Positions 9,072 through 18,967 are shown, numbered from the stretch's first letter. The stretch: 26,620 nt of DNA from Zelonia costaricensis (GCA_030849075.1 JASAOO010003172.1:1-26620), one strand, 5' to 3'. Numbers and translations: made by a program. The notes: generated by a model from the sequence alone, not told the origin.

Positions 9072-12000
9072 ATGAATTTTCTGAATGGGATTTATAGCGA
9101 CGACGGCTATCGGTTTTACACCGACCCAAGCCCGCGCTTCTGTGTCGCGGCGGTTGCGCCGGTTGTTGAGGACGCGGAGAAGCTGGCTCAGGTCTTGCAA
9201 CAGGTGACGCCTCGCCTGAGCGTCATTTGCGCCGACAAAGTACCTGCTACTCCGGAAAAACGAGCAGCACCGTCGAGTGATGCTTTCCGGCTACTGCCCA
9301 GCGACTGGTGTGCGGAGCGGCAGAAGAGTGTGTTTTGCTGTCTGGTGCTGACGTGCTCCTTGGATCACGTGGGGGCAGCCGTTACGGCAGCCAAGATAGC
9401 CGAGGACCTGTTGTCTCGCGTCGGCACACGTGTGGATTTACTGCGCTGCGACGTGGTGTTTGCCCCGACGGCGAGCTCACGTGCGGAGGGTGTGGAGGAG
9501 CTGACAAGTGGAATCGAAAAGGCTTTGCGGAGCTTGCTCGGCACTCGGCTCGCTGGCCTGGCGCTGCAAACAGACGTCAACGGCGTCTGGCGCGGCGTTG
9601 CAGCATTGCAGCGTCTTGTGTTGGACAGTGCGGTCACTCATCACAAGGATGAGGTGCAGCATCTGCGCGAGGGCAAGGATAGCATCGCCGACGACGCGGA
9701 TCAGCAGCGGCTGCTACCGCGACTTTTTTTCGAGATCGGCTGGCACTATCTTGTGCTTCACGACTTCTCGAACGCCAGGCGCCAGATGCTGTCTGGGCTG
9801 CGCAAATTGAAGAGCTTGTTCCCGCTTTTTCCTTCCTTCCAGGCCCGCCTGTGCGGCTCCGTTTTTTTGTGGCACTTCCTCTTCTGCGTGTCGGTGGGTG
9901 GTGGCCACCTGACAAACGGGTCTGAGGTTCACAAGGNAGTACCTCGCCCGCAAGACGGAGAACCTCGAGGCGCGCGAGTGCTGCGACTACCTTGTGGCAG
10001 CTGCCCAGGCGCTGCAAGACTGCGTGGCGTTCCTGCCAGCGCGCAACGATGGCGGCAGCGTGAGGTCTCCGTCGCACGTGGGCGAAGAGGAGCTGCTCGG
10101 CGACCACGCCTCCGCCCTCTGGCAGTGCTTTGACAAAAATAGCGTGCGCGGCCGTATTTCGCGCCTGCTCGCAGAGGCGAAAACGCTGTGCTCGTCGAGG
10201 GGGACCGAGGTGGAATTTCTGGCGTTCCTCGCCGGCGATGACATGATTGACGGCGTGCCAGACACGGAGGCGATCGACCGCATTCTCGCGAGTGCAAGTG
10301 GACCGATCACTTCGCGAATCGCAGAGGTCGCGTGGGGCGCCGCCAGCTCGTGGGGCGTTCTTTCACCGCGCCTCACTGCTGCCCTCCTTTTGCACGGCTG
10401 TGTCGACCCGTTGCAATCCACGGAGCAGTCGAGGTATCGCGCACGCCTCAGCGACCTTGCCGGAGCCTTTGGCAACGACGTCGTGCTTGAGTACCCCACA
10501 GGGGCGCTGCAGGCGCCGTTCACCGCGATTGCCCACTTTGGTGCGGCGCGGGTGGGGTTGGTGGGCGAGTCCGCTACGGTGATGATTACCTTATTCACAT
10601 CGTCATCTGACCCGATTCAGGTGGATGTAGACGCGCTCACAGTCACCACACACGCGGTGCCGGGGGCAACAGACACGGTCGTACCCATCAACCCGCCGCT
10701 CCGGGTTGCGGTGAGCGGCACCAAGCCGGAGGAGCTGAGCCTCGCAATTCCGCTGAGCAGCAGCGGGACAGTGGCGTGCAGCGGCTTGTCGACGCACGTG
10801 CGAGTTGGCAACGCATCCGTGGCTGTGCACTGGCGTTTTGCTGCCGTGGCGGGCCAGGGTGCCGGCGCAGCCGCGCATAGGAGCGCGCGCGGCGCGTTTT
10901 CCGCGCTGACCGCCTGCACGACGCTGGCTGTGGCAAACCCGCCAACGATCTTCCAGGTGCAGTGCGCAGCGGTACTCCAGGCCGTCGAGGGTGAGTGCGT
11001 GGAGTGTGCAGTGGTCGTGGCGTGCGCTTCGCTTGGGGTGCGGAACGGTTGCATGTCCATTCCGCACGAGCCGAAGTTGTTCAGCGTGGTATGCGGGAGC
11101 AGTGCCAACGAGCCGCTTCCGTTCACCGAGGGGGATGGACAGATGCGGTTTGCGCTGCCCGACGTCGCTGCGGACGCGTCGATCCGCGTCGTCGTCAGCG
11201 TGGCGTGCATCCGCAGCGCCGAGTTTCGCCTCCCGGTCGTCGTTCAGTACGACACGGAGCAATACGGCCGCCTTGCCTGCACCAAGACGCTTCACGTCTC
11301 TGTCGACCCCCCATTCAACGTCGAGCACACTCTTCTGGGCGGCAACCAGTGGAGTGACACGGCAGGCCCACTCTCTGTCCCTTCAACGAACGTGTCGTAC
11401 ACACAGTACGACAAGAGCGTTCTCGTCAAGGCGGCAGACATCACCAGCTCCCCTCTTATCACAAACTGGAAGGACGACTGCGCCCTCTACTTTTTCGCCA
11501 AGGAGACGACAGCGAGGGCGTTTGTGTTTCGACTCGGTGACACTGTAACACTCAGCTGCACCTTCCGGTGTACCGCAAAACAGGGCGTCAGCATCGTGCT
11601 TGCCGACGTGCACGCTGGCGATGACGTCGAATTGCTGTCCTGCGACTGCGGCGTGGCGGAGACGTTTTTGGAGGAGGGCGAGTGCGCCACGATGGTGACT
11701 CGCTTCCGCGCGACGCGCCTCGGCCGACTCACTCCGGGGTTCATCCGTGTCTTCTTCGCTCCTCAGCGCCGCACGATGCGCCTGTACTCCGACGTGTGCA
11801 TGCCGGCCATCCACGTTGAGGACGCCGGTGTGCAAGTGTGCGCCAGCTTTCCGATGCTTACGCCGTGCGGGGTGCCGTTTGCGCTCAATGTCACCGTGGA
11901 CAACGCTGCCGCTGCGCCATTTCTCGGCGAACTGGTCCTCGACGTGGTCGCCGACGACTTCGCGTGCGTGGCCACGACGCGCCGTACGCTACAGATCGGC

Positions 12001-12162
12001 CCCATGGCCCGCGACGTCTCTCGGTACGTCCTCACCCCGCTGCGGGTCGGCGAGGTGCGACTTTCTCGCTTCCAGGTACGCTGTGGCGCGACTTCGCGCG
12101 TCGTGGTGAGCGGTGAGGACAGCCACGTCGTGCACGTCCTGCCACGTGACGGCGGCGACTGA
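9072..12162 (+). CDS. Foie gras/gryzun (TRAPPC11-like) trafficking protein, frame broken by an N at 9937
   Basis: Two abutting frames look like one protein of about 1029 residues. The first (from ATG 9072) is intact to codon 288; the second runs to the stop at 12160-12162. The switch falls at the only ambiguous base, N9937. Ignoring that base keeps one frame through the junction (codon 289 becomes GAG), so the break is probably a sequencing artefact. The N-terminal half is helical; residues 213-246 (RLLPRLFFEIGWHYLVLHDF onward) resemble the foie gras domain motif of a helix pair with F-x-IGWxY and a following A-rich helix. The C-terminal half (from about 500) is beta-rich with repeated V-x-V strands, as in the Ig-like gryzun part of TRAPPC11. 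TRAPPC11 (about 1130 residues in animals) belongs to the TRAPP III tether acting at the ER-Golgi and in autophagy. TRAPPC9/10-type subunits are the main alternative. First gene of the rightward unit. Confidence 0.55.
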
Positions 12163-12989
12163 GCGCTTGTCCGCAAACGGTGGAGGGAGGGAGGGAGCGG
12201 CGTAAGGGAAAAGGAAGGGTCGCGGAAGGGCAGCCTCCGTTTCGGTCAAGCGACAGAGCTGGAGGCGTTGCCAGGGGCGTCGCCGGGGGCGACGGGTGAG
12301 GGTGCTGCGTTTTGGTCTGCTGTTGCCGTCTCGTCCGCACACGGGCGGGTGTGTTTGTGTGTGTGCGTGTGTGCACTTTCGACAAAACGGGTGAACGTTC
12401 GTGTATTCCGGCCGGCGCTGCAGCGCTGCCATTTGAGCACACGGCCGGTCGTTGCACCGGAGCACCACGATCAGCTGAAAGAAACAAAGCTAGTGGACTG
12501 CGTTCGCGGGCAGAGACCCGCCACGCATACCAGCGCCGCATCATTGCCTCGCTGAGAGACTGTCTCGCTGCCCTGACGAACTCCATCTTCCTCTCACTCT
12601 CTCCCATCCACTCCGTCGTTGTCGCGTCGCTGGCGTGAGCGGGCCTCCTTTTCTTCTCGGCGACCACTGCGCGGCTCGTGGCGAATGAAGCTGCCTGGGT
12701 GAGAAATTGTCAGGCAGGCCAGCTGTCGCGGACTGCACGCATCGGCCCGTGCTCATTCGCGCCTTTCTCGCCTACCCTCGCACGGGCGTTTCTTTTTGCA
12801 TTCAAGCGCCTGGCGCAGGGAGCAGGAGCGCATCACCTTTCACGCCTCCCGTGTGGACTCTTGACCGGCTGTGCCTTGAGTGACGGTGGCGTCTGTGGCG
12901 CCCACCACCCTCACGTGCACGTGCACGCTGAAAAGTACGCAAAGAGAACGCGGCGCACCACACAGCTCTCTCACACACCAAGGACGAGG
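12163..12989 (+). other. Intergenic region between the TRAPPC11-like gene and MMS19
   Basis: No gene seen. It holds a GT-rich simple sequence (12349-12374), a strong pyrimidine tract at 12583-12616, and a second one at 12760-12803. From 12678 the MMS19 frame is open with no stop but has no ATG before 12990, so I treat it as 5' UTR. A five-codon upstream ORF (ATG 12685 to TGA 12702) is present if the upstream acceptor is used. Confidence 0.6.
12560..12639 (+). promoter_or_regulatory. Candidate trans-splice acceptor for the MMS19 mRNA
   Basis: An AG-free, pyrimidine-rich stretch (densest at 12583-12616) ends at AG 12638-12639. The 5' UTR would be about 350 nt. A competing acceptor is AG 12805-12806 after a T-rich tract, giving a 183-nt UTR that avoids the short upstream ORF. 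Confidence 0.4.
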
Positions 12990-15887
12990 ATGGACGTCGA
13001 CAAAGTTGTGGCAGCTGCGGTCGCCGGCGACGGTGTTGCAGCAGAGGAGGTGATGGAGGCGCTCCGCAGCGAGTCGCTTCTCGCCATTTGCAGGGGGTTG
13101 CGAGAGCACCTTTGCACACCGCAAAAGGTGCAGCCCGCCATGCGGCTGCTGGCGTCCGTCGCCATCGGCCGCGCGCACCTGAGCAGCACTGATCTGCAGC
13201 TGCTGTTCAGCTTTTTTGCGGAGAAGCTGGCACAGCACGAGTTCCAGACGACCTCGCTCAGCTCATTGGCGCTGCTCGTCTCCGATGTCCGCGAACGGCA
13301 CGCGTGCGACGAGATCTGCTTCAAAGCGGTCAGTCGGCCCTTTCTCCAGTATGTGCGCGTGCAGCAGATGCCGCTGAACTCCCGCAAGCACTGCTTCTGC
13401 ATCATGTCCTTCCTTTTCACAGAGAAGACGGTACCGCTCTGCGACGGCGCGTCGCTCGCCGCGCTGCTGGAGCTGCTCGATGGGGAGAGCGACCCCGAGC
13501 TGGTGCTGCAGGCCTTTGACCTGCACGTCACCGTGGCCGTGCGTGCCACGCGAGAGGCCTTTGCTGCCGTCGTTGACGAGTACTTCGAGAGCGTGTCCAG
13601 CTACTTCCCGGTGGTCTTCTCGCAGCCGCCGGGCTGCAAGGTCACCAAGTCGGACCTGCGCACACACCTCAAAAGGTGTCTTTGCCTTTCCGTGTACAGC
13701 GATATGTGCATCCCGTTTATGCAAGGCAAGCTCGCCTCACCGTCGACGGCGGTGAAGGAGGACGTGCTGGATGTGCTTCTCACCTGCTTTGACACGTGCC
13801 GGTCGCAGGACTTGGCCCCGCACTACGGTCCGTTGGTGGCGCTGATGAAGAACGAGGTCGTCAAGCTCTCTTCCTTCGCCGACCGGTCGTCGAATGCGAC
13901 GCTCGCCAAGTGCATGCTGATGGGGTGCGAGGTTCTTGGCCGCGTGAGCGCGCAGTGCCGGGTGAGGAGCCAGTCCGAGGCCCTGGAGGTGTTCGGGCCG
14001 GTGCTGGAGGGCTTCTTGGCAGCGCTCACCGCCGACACCTCCGTCTGCTCCGCCTACGCGACGATGGTGTTTCATGTCCTCACCGGTTCGTGGGAGTGCT
14101 GCATCGCGGTTGCCTCGTACCTCTTCTCCATGCTCGCCATGTCGATCGAGGAGGCGGGGCGGCCAGCAAACGGCTACCTCCTCTTCGCTGCCCTCGCCAG
14201 CGGCATGCTCGACGGCCTCAACGCTTTTCCAGACGAGCGCCACGCGGAGCAGCTGCGCCGTGGCATCGATCGTTCTACGGCGCTTGTTGCGGAGGCGGTG
14301 TCGGGGTGCGCGCTACGATGGCGTGGTGCGCTTGTCGACGCAGGGGCCGACCCGGTGGATGACTTTACCCTCGTGTGTGGGTGCGAGTTCCTTGTCGCGG
14401 TTCTGAAGCTCGCTGCCGCTCTCAAGCCCTGGCTGCCCGAAGCTGCAGCTGCTGAGGCGGTCGACACAGTCGTGTGGGTGGCGCTACACCGCTCGACCGA
14501 GGTCGCGGCGAAGGTGTGCAGGCTGCTGCGCGAGCAGTCCGCGACGGATGCGGCCCGAATGCGAGCGGCGCTGGCCCGTCTCCTGCACAACCGCACAGCA
14601 CCGCCAGAGGCAGCGTTGTTTGTGACGTGTGAGCTGGCGAGCACCTCGCCAGAGTCGCTGCTGCTCGCCTTCACCGACGGCTTCCTCTCCGCCGACTGTG
14701 CGTGGATGGCTGAGGTGGCGGTCGCGAACCGCGCGGCGGCTCTACTTAGGGCGCTGCAGCTCAGCGATGACACCCTGGAGGGCACTGTGGCGGACGCCAT
14801 GACGGCTCTACTGTGCCGCGGCGACGTCGCACCCGAGTTCTTCGAGTGTGCGTGTCGCATTGCTGCGTGCGTGAGCGGCGACGTATGCGTGCGGCTCTTG
14901 ACGCCGCCTTCGTCGCTGTCGTTGCTAGGCACCGCGGCCCTCTTGTGCAACCGAGACTGCCACCTCGGGGCCGGCGGTGGCTGGGCGGCAACGGCGGCGC
15001 AGCTGATCGAGGCGACGTCTAAAGGTGGCACGGCGTGGTGCCGCGTTGGGGCGGAGGGGGTGACGGGTCTCATCGCGCACCATCTGCTTCCCCCTTGTGA
15101 CCCTGCCTTTGCCACACCGACTGCTGCCACGCGTGCGCAGCAGCTCCGCATCGCTGTGGCCTTGCTCTGGGGCCGCCTCTTGGTGCCACCTGCTGCAGAG
15201 GACTCGGCAATGGCGGTGGCAGCGTCGTCGTCGAGCCAGCTGGTGTCTGCGTTCGTGCACGAGCACCTCGCAGACACCGGCGACGTGTTGTCACCTGTCG
15301 ACGCGTCGGCGATTCGGGAGGGGCTCTCGTACATCCCGTTCCTTGCCTCGCAAACCCCGCGCCGTCCAAGTCTGCTGCGACTCTTCCTCGCCTGCGAAGC
15401 CGGTCGCTGCGAGCAGCCAAGCGCCCTGTTCTGCTTTGCCGTGCAGTGCCTCGTGGAGACGGAGGCTGCGAGCCAGGTGCAAGACTGCCTCGCCGACTTG
15501 TTGGGCGTGGCGAGGCAGCTTGTGGACGCACGCAGTGGTGACGCGCAGGGCATGGCACGCGAGCTTCTGTTCAGCATCGACGCCAAGTGCCCCGGAAGCG
15601 CGGCCCTGGCGCGCGCCGTCCTTTTCAGCGAGGCCAGCGTGCAGGCGCTGTTGGACGGCACAAGCGACGCGTCCCTTGCGGCGCGCTGCCGCACCCTGCA
15701 CCTCATCCGCTCCCTAGCTCAGAGCGCGTCGGCTCTGGTGGGCGACGCCGCGCCGGAGGAGAAGGCGGCGTTGGCTCGCACGCGTGACTGTGTGCTCGAG
15801 GCGACAAAGCGGTCGCTCGGGGACCACAAGCGGAAGGTCCGGCAGGCGTCCGCGGCGTGCCGGCACGAGTGGTTCAAGGTGAAGTGA
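12990..15887 (+). CDS. MMS19: MMS19 homologue, cytosolic iron-sulfur protein assembly targeting factor
   Basis: A 965-residue all-helical HEAT-repeat protein. The best landmark is residues 196-280: DEYFESVSSYFPVVFSQPPG, then a DLRTHLKRCL-like helix and IPFMQGKLASPSTAVKEDVL. This corresponds to the MMS19 N-terminal block with its YFP-x-x-F-x-PPP motif followed by a D-L-x-x-x-L-R-x-x-L helix and a LLxEKL helix. The last 23 residues (LGDHKRKVRQASAACRHEWF, then KVK) match the conserved family end, where a DxKRxVR turn precedes an R-x-x-W helix. MMS19 joins CIA1 and CIA2 to deliver Fe-S clusters to DNA polymerases, primase, XPD and other nuclear enzymes, hence its links to repair and transcription. 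Length is close to animal MMS19 (about 1030). ATG 12990 is the first ATG in a longer open frame, so I take it as the start. Confidence 0.85.
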   Translation: MDVDKVVAAAVAGDGVAAEEVMEALRSESLLAICRGLREHLCTPQKVQPAMRLLASVAIGRAHLSSTDLQLLFSFFAEKLAQHEFQTTSLSSLALLVSDVRERHACDEICFKAVSRPFLQYVRVQQMPLNSRKHCFCIMSFLFTEKTVPLCDGASLAALLELLDGESDPELVLQAFDLHVTVAVRATREAFAAVVDEYFESVSSYFPVVFSQPPGCKVTKSDLRTHLKRCLCLSVYSDMCIPFMQGKLASPSTAVKEDVLDVLLTCFDTCRSQDLAPHYGPLVALMKNEVVKLSSFADRSSNATLAKCMLMGCEVLGRVSAQCRVRSQSEALEVFGPVLEGFLAALTADTSVCSAYATMVFHVLTGSWECCIAVASYLFSMLAMSIEEAGRPANGYLLFAALASGMLDGLNAFPDERHAEQLRRGIDRSTALVAEAVSGCALRWRGALVDAGADPVDDFTLVCGCEFLVAVLKLAAALKPWLPEAAAAEAVDTVVWVALHRSTEVAAKVCRLLREQSATDAARMRAALARLLHNRTAPPEAALFVTCELASTSPESLLLAFTDGFLSADCAWMAEVAVANRAAALLRALQLSDDTLEGTVADAMTALLCRGDVAPEFFECACRIAACVSGDVCVRLLTPPSSLSLLGTAALLCNRDCHLGAGGGWAATAAQLIEATSKGGTAWCRVGAEGVTGLIAHHLLPPCDPAFATPTAATRAQQLRIAVALLWGRLLVPPAAEDSAMAVAASSSSQLVSAFVHEHLADTGDVLSPVDASAIREGLSYIPFLASQTPRRPSLLRLFLACEAGRCEQPSALFCFAVQCLVETEAASQVQDCLADLLGVARQLVDARSGDAQGMARELLFSIDAKCPGSAALARAVLFSEASVQALLDGTSDASLAARCRTLHLIRSLAQSASALVGDAAPEEKAALARTRDCVLEATKRSLGDHKRKVRQASAACRHEWFKVK

Positions 15888-16307
15888 TCGGCGACGGCAG
15901 CGGCGCCGCTTGCAATGACGCTGCTACGGGTCGCTGCGGCTGCGGAGCCGGTGACAGCTCCGCTGCATCGAGTAGGCCGTTGGTGTGCACCATCCCCTTG
16001 CGCATAAATCGACCGCCATGAAGGGGCTGAAAGAAGAAGAGAGAAGGGAAGGGAAAAGCTGCGGAGCTGGCACTTGGTGGCTGTTTGGGTGGGACGGCTA
16101 GCAAAAGCTGCCGGCTCTTCACCGACGCGCGGTGTCATGCCGCGACCTCTCGTTTGTGTGCTCGCCAAGCTCAACAGTGAGGTCCACGCGCCGCCTACCC
16201 GTTGAAGGGGCGAGTGCCGCGGCGAGGCAGGAACAGTGGATCTCTCCTGCGCACTCTCAGCTGGTCTCCACCGGTCCCTCTCGTGCGCTGTGAGACGGAA
16301 TGTGGCG

Positions 16308-16340
16308 CACTCTCCTTCACTTTCCCGTTGACCCACGCAG
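16308..16340 (+). promoter_or_regulatory. Candidate trans-splice acceptor for the thymidylate kinase-like mRNA
   Basis: ACTCTCCTTCACTTTCCC-type pyrimidine tract followed by the first AG at 16339-16340. The predicted 5' UTR of about 283 nt includes the (AC)12 run. Inferred from sequence rules. Confidence 0.4.
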
Positions 16341-16344
16341 AAGG

Positions 16345-16368
16345 ACACACACACACACACACACACAC
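16345..16368. repeat. (AC)12 microsatellite
   Basis: Perfect AC dinucleotide run, typical of Leishmania-type intergenic DNA; likely polymorphic in length. Confidence 0.9.
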
Positions 16369-16623
16369 CCATACACGTACGCCACCACACCCATACTCTC
16401 GTATACGCGCACGGGTACGCACGGCTACACGCACCTTCGCACCCATCAAACGAGAAGGCGGAATTGAGGAAGCGCACACTGTGGCGTTCCTACCGCGTGT
16501 GGCAAGGTTGCAGATAGCGACGCCTGCTTAGACTTCAGTGCTGCCGCACGCGACGTCGCGCGCTGCACGCGGTGCACTGCGCTACCTCACCGAGACCCAC
16601 CTCGACGCTGCCCCGCCTTCGCC

Positions 16624-17709
16624 ATGGCGGCCGTGGTTTTCCTCGACGTCAGCTCACCTCAGCTAGTGGAGCACATTCGCGTCACAGTCGCGAAGTCGTT
16701 TGGGATCGTGCGCTACATCGACGTGACGACGGGACCAGGTGGTACCAGTTTCGAGGCGGCGTGGCACTCCCGCTACGGCGGAACCTCCCTCTACGCGAGC
16801 CCGCTCCGCGCGGAGCTGGACGATGTGCGCAGTACCTTTGTGTGCTTTGTGACGGAGACACAGACCATCGAGCACGCTGACACGGCGTTCGCGGTGTTTG
16901 TGGCCGAGGTGCCGACACTCCTGCTCAGCAACTCTGCGGCGCCATCGTCGCTCCTGCACACGACGGCGGACAGCAGTGCCTCGAGCCAGTGCGAGGCGAT
17001 CGAGTCCTTCTTCGCTGCTGGGCCGCACACGCCGGAGGTGGTGGTCATCGAGGGCGGCGACGGCGCAGGAAAAGAGACGCAGACGGGGCTGCTTGTGAGC
17101 AGCATTCGCGAGGGCGGTCGCGAGGTGCACACGCTGGACTTCCCTTACGAAAAGGGCCTGTATGGCGGGCTGGTGCGTGCCGTCCTGTCGGGCAAAAAAG
17201 GATCCATCAGCGAGCTGAACCCACAGCTCTTCAGCTTTCTCTACTCGCTGAACCGGTTTGGGTGCGCCCGGCAACTGTACTGCTGGCTCCGCCGTGGCAG
17301 CGCCGTCGTGCTTGACCGCTACTACACCGCCAACTTCGGACACCAGGCCTCTAAGCTACCGCCAGAGGAGCGCGAGGCCTTCATTGACGAGCTTGAGTTT
17401 ACTGAGGTGGGGTGGCTGAGGCTGCCTCGTGCTACCACGGTGCTGTACCTCGACCTCCCGCCGGCCGCCGCACTCGCGGCGATGCAGAGCGACAGCACGC
17501 GGCAGCAGCTGGACATCCACGAGACCGCCGGCGGTGATTACAAGGAGAAGGTGCGACAAACGTACATGTGGTGCTGCGCGAACCTGCCGTGCTGGCATCG
17601 CGTCGCGTGCTTCAGCGACGATGGGCACCGGCTCACGCGCGAAGCCGTGCACAGCGCCATCACACACCACCTTCACCGTGTCGGCTCGCAGAGTTTTGCC
17701 GCAGTGTAG
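16624..17709 (+). CDS. Thymidylate kinase-like protein with N-terminal extension and altered Walker A
   Basis: A 361-residue protein. Residues about 138-350 form a thymidylate kinase-like P-loop domain: VVVIEGGDGAGKETQT (139-154), FPYEKGLYGG (173-182), the DRYY motif after a hydrophobic strand (VVLDRYYTANFGHQASKL, 228-245), LYLDLPP (274-280) and the conserved DIHE...YKEKVRQTY block (297-314). dTMP kinases transfer phosphate from ATP to dTMP for dTTP synthesis. Residues 1-135 are an extension I do not recognise, with several hydrophobic strands. The Walker A Ser/Thr after GK is Glu (E151), followed by Thr152. Some thymidylate kinase-like sequences do carry such changes, so it is not proof of inactivity. 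The domain is otherwise complete at about 210 residues. It could be a true dTMP kinase, a related nucleotide kinase, or a divergent paralogue of a canonical enzyme elsewhere. Confidence 0.8.
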   Translation: MAAVVFLDVSSPQLVEHIRVTVAKSFGIVRYIDVTTGPGGTSFEAAWHSRYGGTSLYASPLRAELDDVRSTFVCFVTETQTIEHADTAFAVFVAEVPTLLLSNSAAPSSLLHTTADSSASSQCEAIESFFAAGPHTPEVVVIEGGDGAGKETQTGLLVSSIREGGREVHTLDFPYEKGLYGGLVRAVLSGKKGSISELNPQLFSFLYSLNRFGCARQLYCWLRRGSAVVLDRYYTANFGHQASKLPPEEREAFIDELEFTEVGWLRLPRATTVLYLDLPPAAALAAMQSDSTRQQLDIHETAGGDYKEKVRQTYMWCCANLPCWHRVACFSDDGHRLTREAVHSAITHHLHRVGSQSFAAV

Positions 17710-18338
17710 TGGTGGGCCGTCCTTCGACCTTCTGCCGCGCGCTGAGCGCAGTCCTCGCAGTCCTCAACGAACATGTCGACCGGAAGCGGAGGCAGACTCG
17801 TGCGCGGCTTCTTTCGGCGCTGCACCCGTTGGACTGCAAGGAGGCCGGCGCGGCAAAGCTCCGCCCCTCCCACCCGCTTCAACGTGGTGTGGTAGTGGAG
17901 CCGACAGGGGGGGGCTGCGGCGGTGCTCTCGAGTTTGTTTGCAAGAAGGCCCGCTCGAGCACAGGCCCCTCGCGTTACTCCGGCGTCAGTGCTTCTCCTC
18001 TTGGCGATGCGCTCACGGCAGCCCCGAATTCCTCCTCTTCACTGCACCTGGGCCTCCAAAACGCGAACGCGGCGGTGCGCGAGGAAGGGGAAAAAGCGAA
18101 GGAAGAGGCAGCGACGCATGCAACGCGCGCCACGAAATGCCACCGCATCGTGTTGTAGCAGCCGACCCACGAACCAACAAGAGAGGGAAGCTGAAGGGGC
18201 CCGAATGCAGCACCGCATTGGGTGGGGTGCGCGGAGCTGGTTTTTGTGGGTGGCGAAAAGCGGCGCGATGCGTCACGCCGTGACTGTGCCGTAGTGTGTG
18301 CGCTATGATGCTAGTGCGCACTTTCAGAGCCTGTAAAG

Positions 18339-18524
18339 CTGTCGCTTTCCCGGTCTTTCCTTTCCATCATTCCCCGCCTTTTCCTCGTCTCCACTGTTCC
18401 TTGTGTTTACGAATCTTCGCGCCAACCGTGCTCGATCGCCTTCCCGGGTCGCACTGGCAAACGCATGCTTGGCACACACACACACACACACACACTCATA
18501 AACGCTCTCCACTATACGCCACAG
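18339..18524 (+). promoter_or_regulatory. Trans-splice acceptor region of the eL33 mRNA
   Basis: A 74-nt pyrimidine-rich tract (18339-18412) is followed by more than 100 nt with no AG at all, through the CA repeat, until CACAG with AG at 18523-18524. The start codon is at 18533, so the mRNA would carry only 8 nt of its own 5' UTR after the spliced leader. Very short 5' UTRs suit highly expressed ribosomal protein genes. This is the cleanest acceptor in the window, still a prediction. Confidence 0.6.
18473..18494. repeat. (CA)11 microsatellite
   Basis: Perfect CA dinucleotide run between the pyrimidine tract and the predicted acceptor AG of the eL33 gene; its length would change the tract-to-AG distance. 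Confidence 0.9.
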
Positions 18525-18532
18525 GAGCAAGA

Positions 18533-18967
18533 ATGACAACCTCGAAGGTCCACTCGCAGCGCAGCAAGAAGCTGCACCAGCTGTCTGCCAAGACGAGCAA
18601 GGTGAACCGCAACCGCAAGGCACCTCGTCTGTACATGAAGGGCACGCTGGCCGGCTACACGCGTGGTCTGTACGGGCAGACGAAGCAGACCGCCCTGGTG
18701 CGCGTCGAGAACGTGAACACCCGCGAGGACGCCAAGTGGTACGTCGGCAAGCGCATCTGCTACGTGTACCACGGCAAGAAGGTCAAGCGGTGTGTGCGCT
18801 GGAGCAAGGCGCCGGCGCGCCGCAGCACCGCCCGCGCGCTGTGGGGTCGCGTCACGCGCCCGCACGGTAACGCCGGCATGGTGCGCGTGAAGTTCAACGG
18901 CGCCTCGGTGCCGGCTTCCGCCATCGGCCGCCGCATCCGCGTCTACCTCTACCCGAGCCAGATCTAA
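18533..18967 (+). CDS. RPL35A: 60S ribosomal protein eL33 (RPL35A)
   Basis: A 144-residue basic protein of the large ribosomal subunit. Residues from about 32 to 144 follow the family throughout: RLYMKGTLAGYTRGLYGQ (32-49), TALVRVENV (53-61), the WYVGKRICYVY strand pair (69-79), and the C-terminal hallmark ALWGRVTRPHGNAGMVRVKF (102-121) with the IGRRIRVYLYP end (131-141). The usual eukaryotic protein is about 110 residues; the extra 30 or so N-terminal residues (rich in Ser, Lys and Arg) are typical of trypanosomatid versions. The open frame extends upstream of ATG 18533, but the acceptor AG lies only 9 nt before that ATG, which fixes the start. Codon use is strongly biased to GC-ending codons, as expected for a highly expressed gene. 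Confidence 0.95.
   Translation: MTTSKVHSQRSKKLHQLSAKTSKVNRNRKAPRLYMKGTLAGYTRGLYGQTKQTALVRVENVNTREDAKWYVGKRICYVYHGKKVKRCVRWSKAPARRSTARALWGRVTRPHGNAGMVRVKFNGASVPASAIGRRIRVYLYPSQI

Larger units (their letters stand above)
15888..16623 (+). other. Intergenic region between MMS19 and the thymidylate kinase-like gene
   Basis: No gene seen. It includes an (AC)12 microsatellite at 16345-16368 and a pyrimidine tract at 16308-16332 followed by AG 16339-16340, a likely trans-splice acceptor placing the microsatellite in the 5' UTR of the kinase-like mRNA. The remainder should be MMS19 3' UTR. Confidence 0.55.
17710..18532 (+). other. Intergenic region between the kinase-like gene and eL33
   Basis: No gene seen. 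Open frames that run on from inside the kinase gene are shadows with no recognisable protein. It holds G8 at 17907-17914, a long pyrimidine-rich tract (18339-18412) and a CA microsatellite (18473-18494). The left part should be the 3' UTR of the kinase-like mRNA. Confidence 0.6.

Noticed and set aside
12678..12989. 104-codon in-frame N-terminal extension of MMS19
   Set aside because: It starts at GTG, has no ATG, includes acceptor-like sequence, and is not needed for family length.
14174..15706. 510-codon minus-strand open frame inside MMS19
   Set aside because: It is a mirror frame produced by GC-rich codons; the plus frame carries the MMS19 motifs and the minus product is Ala/Arg/Ser-rich without any domain.
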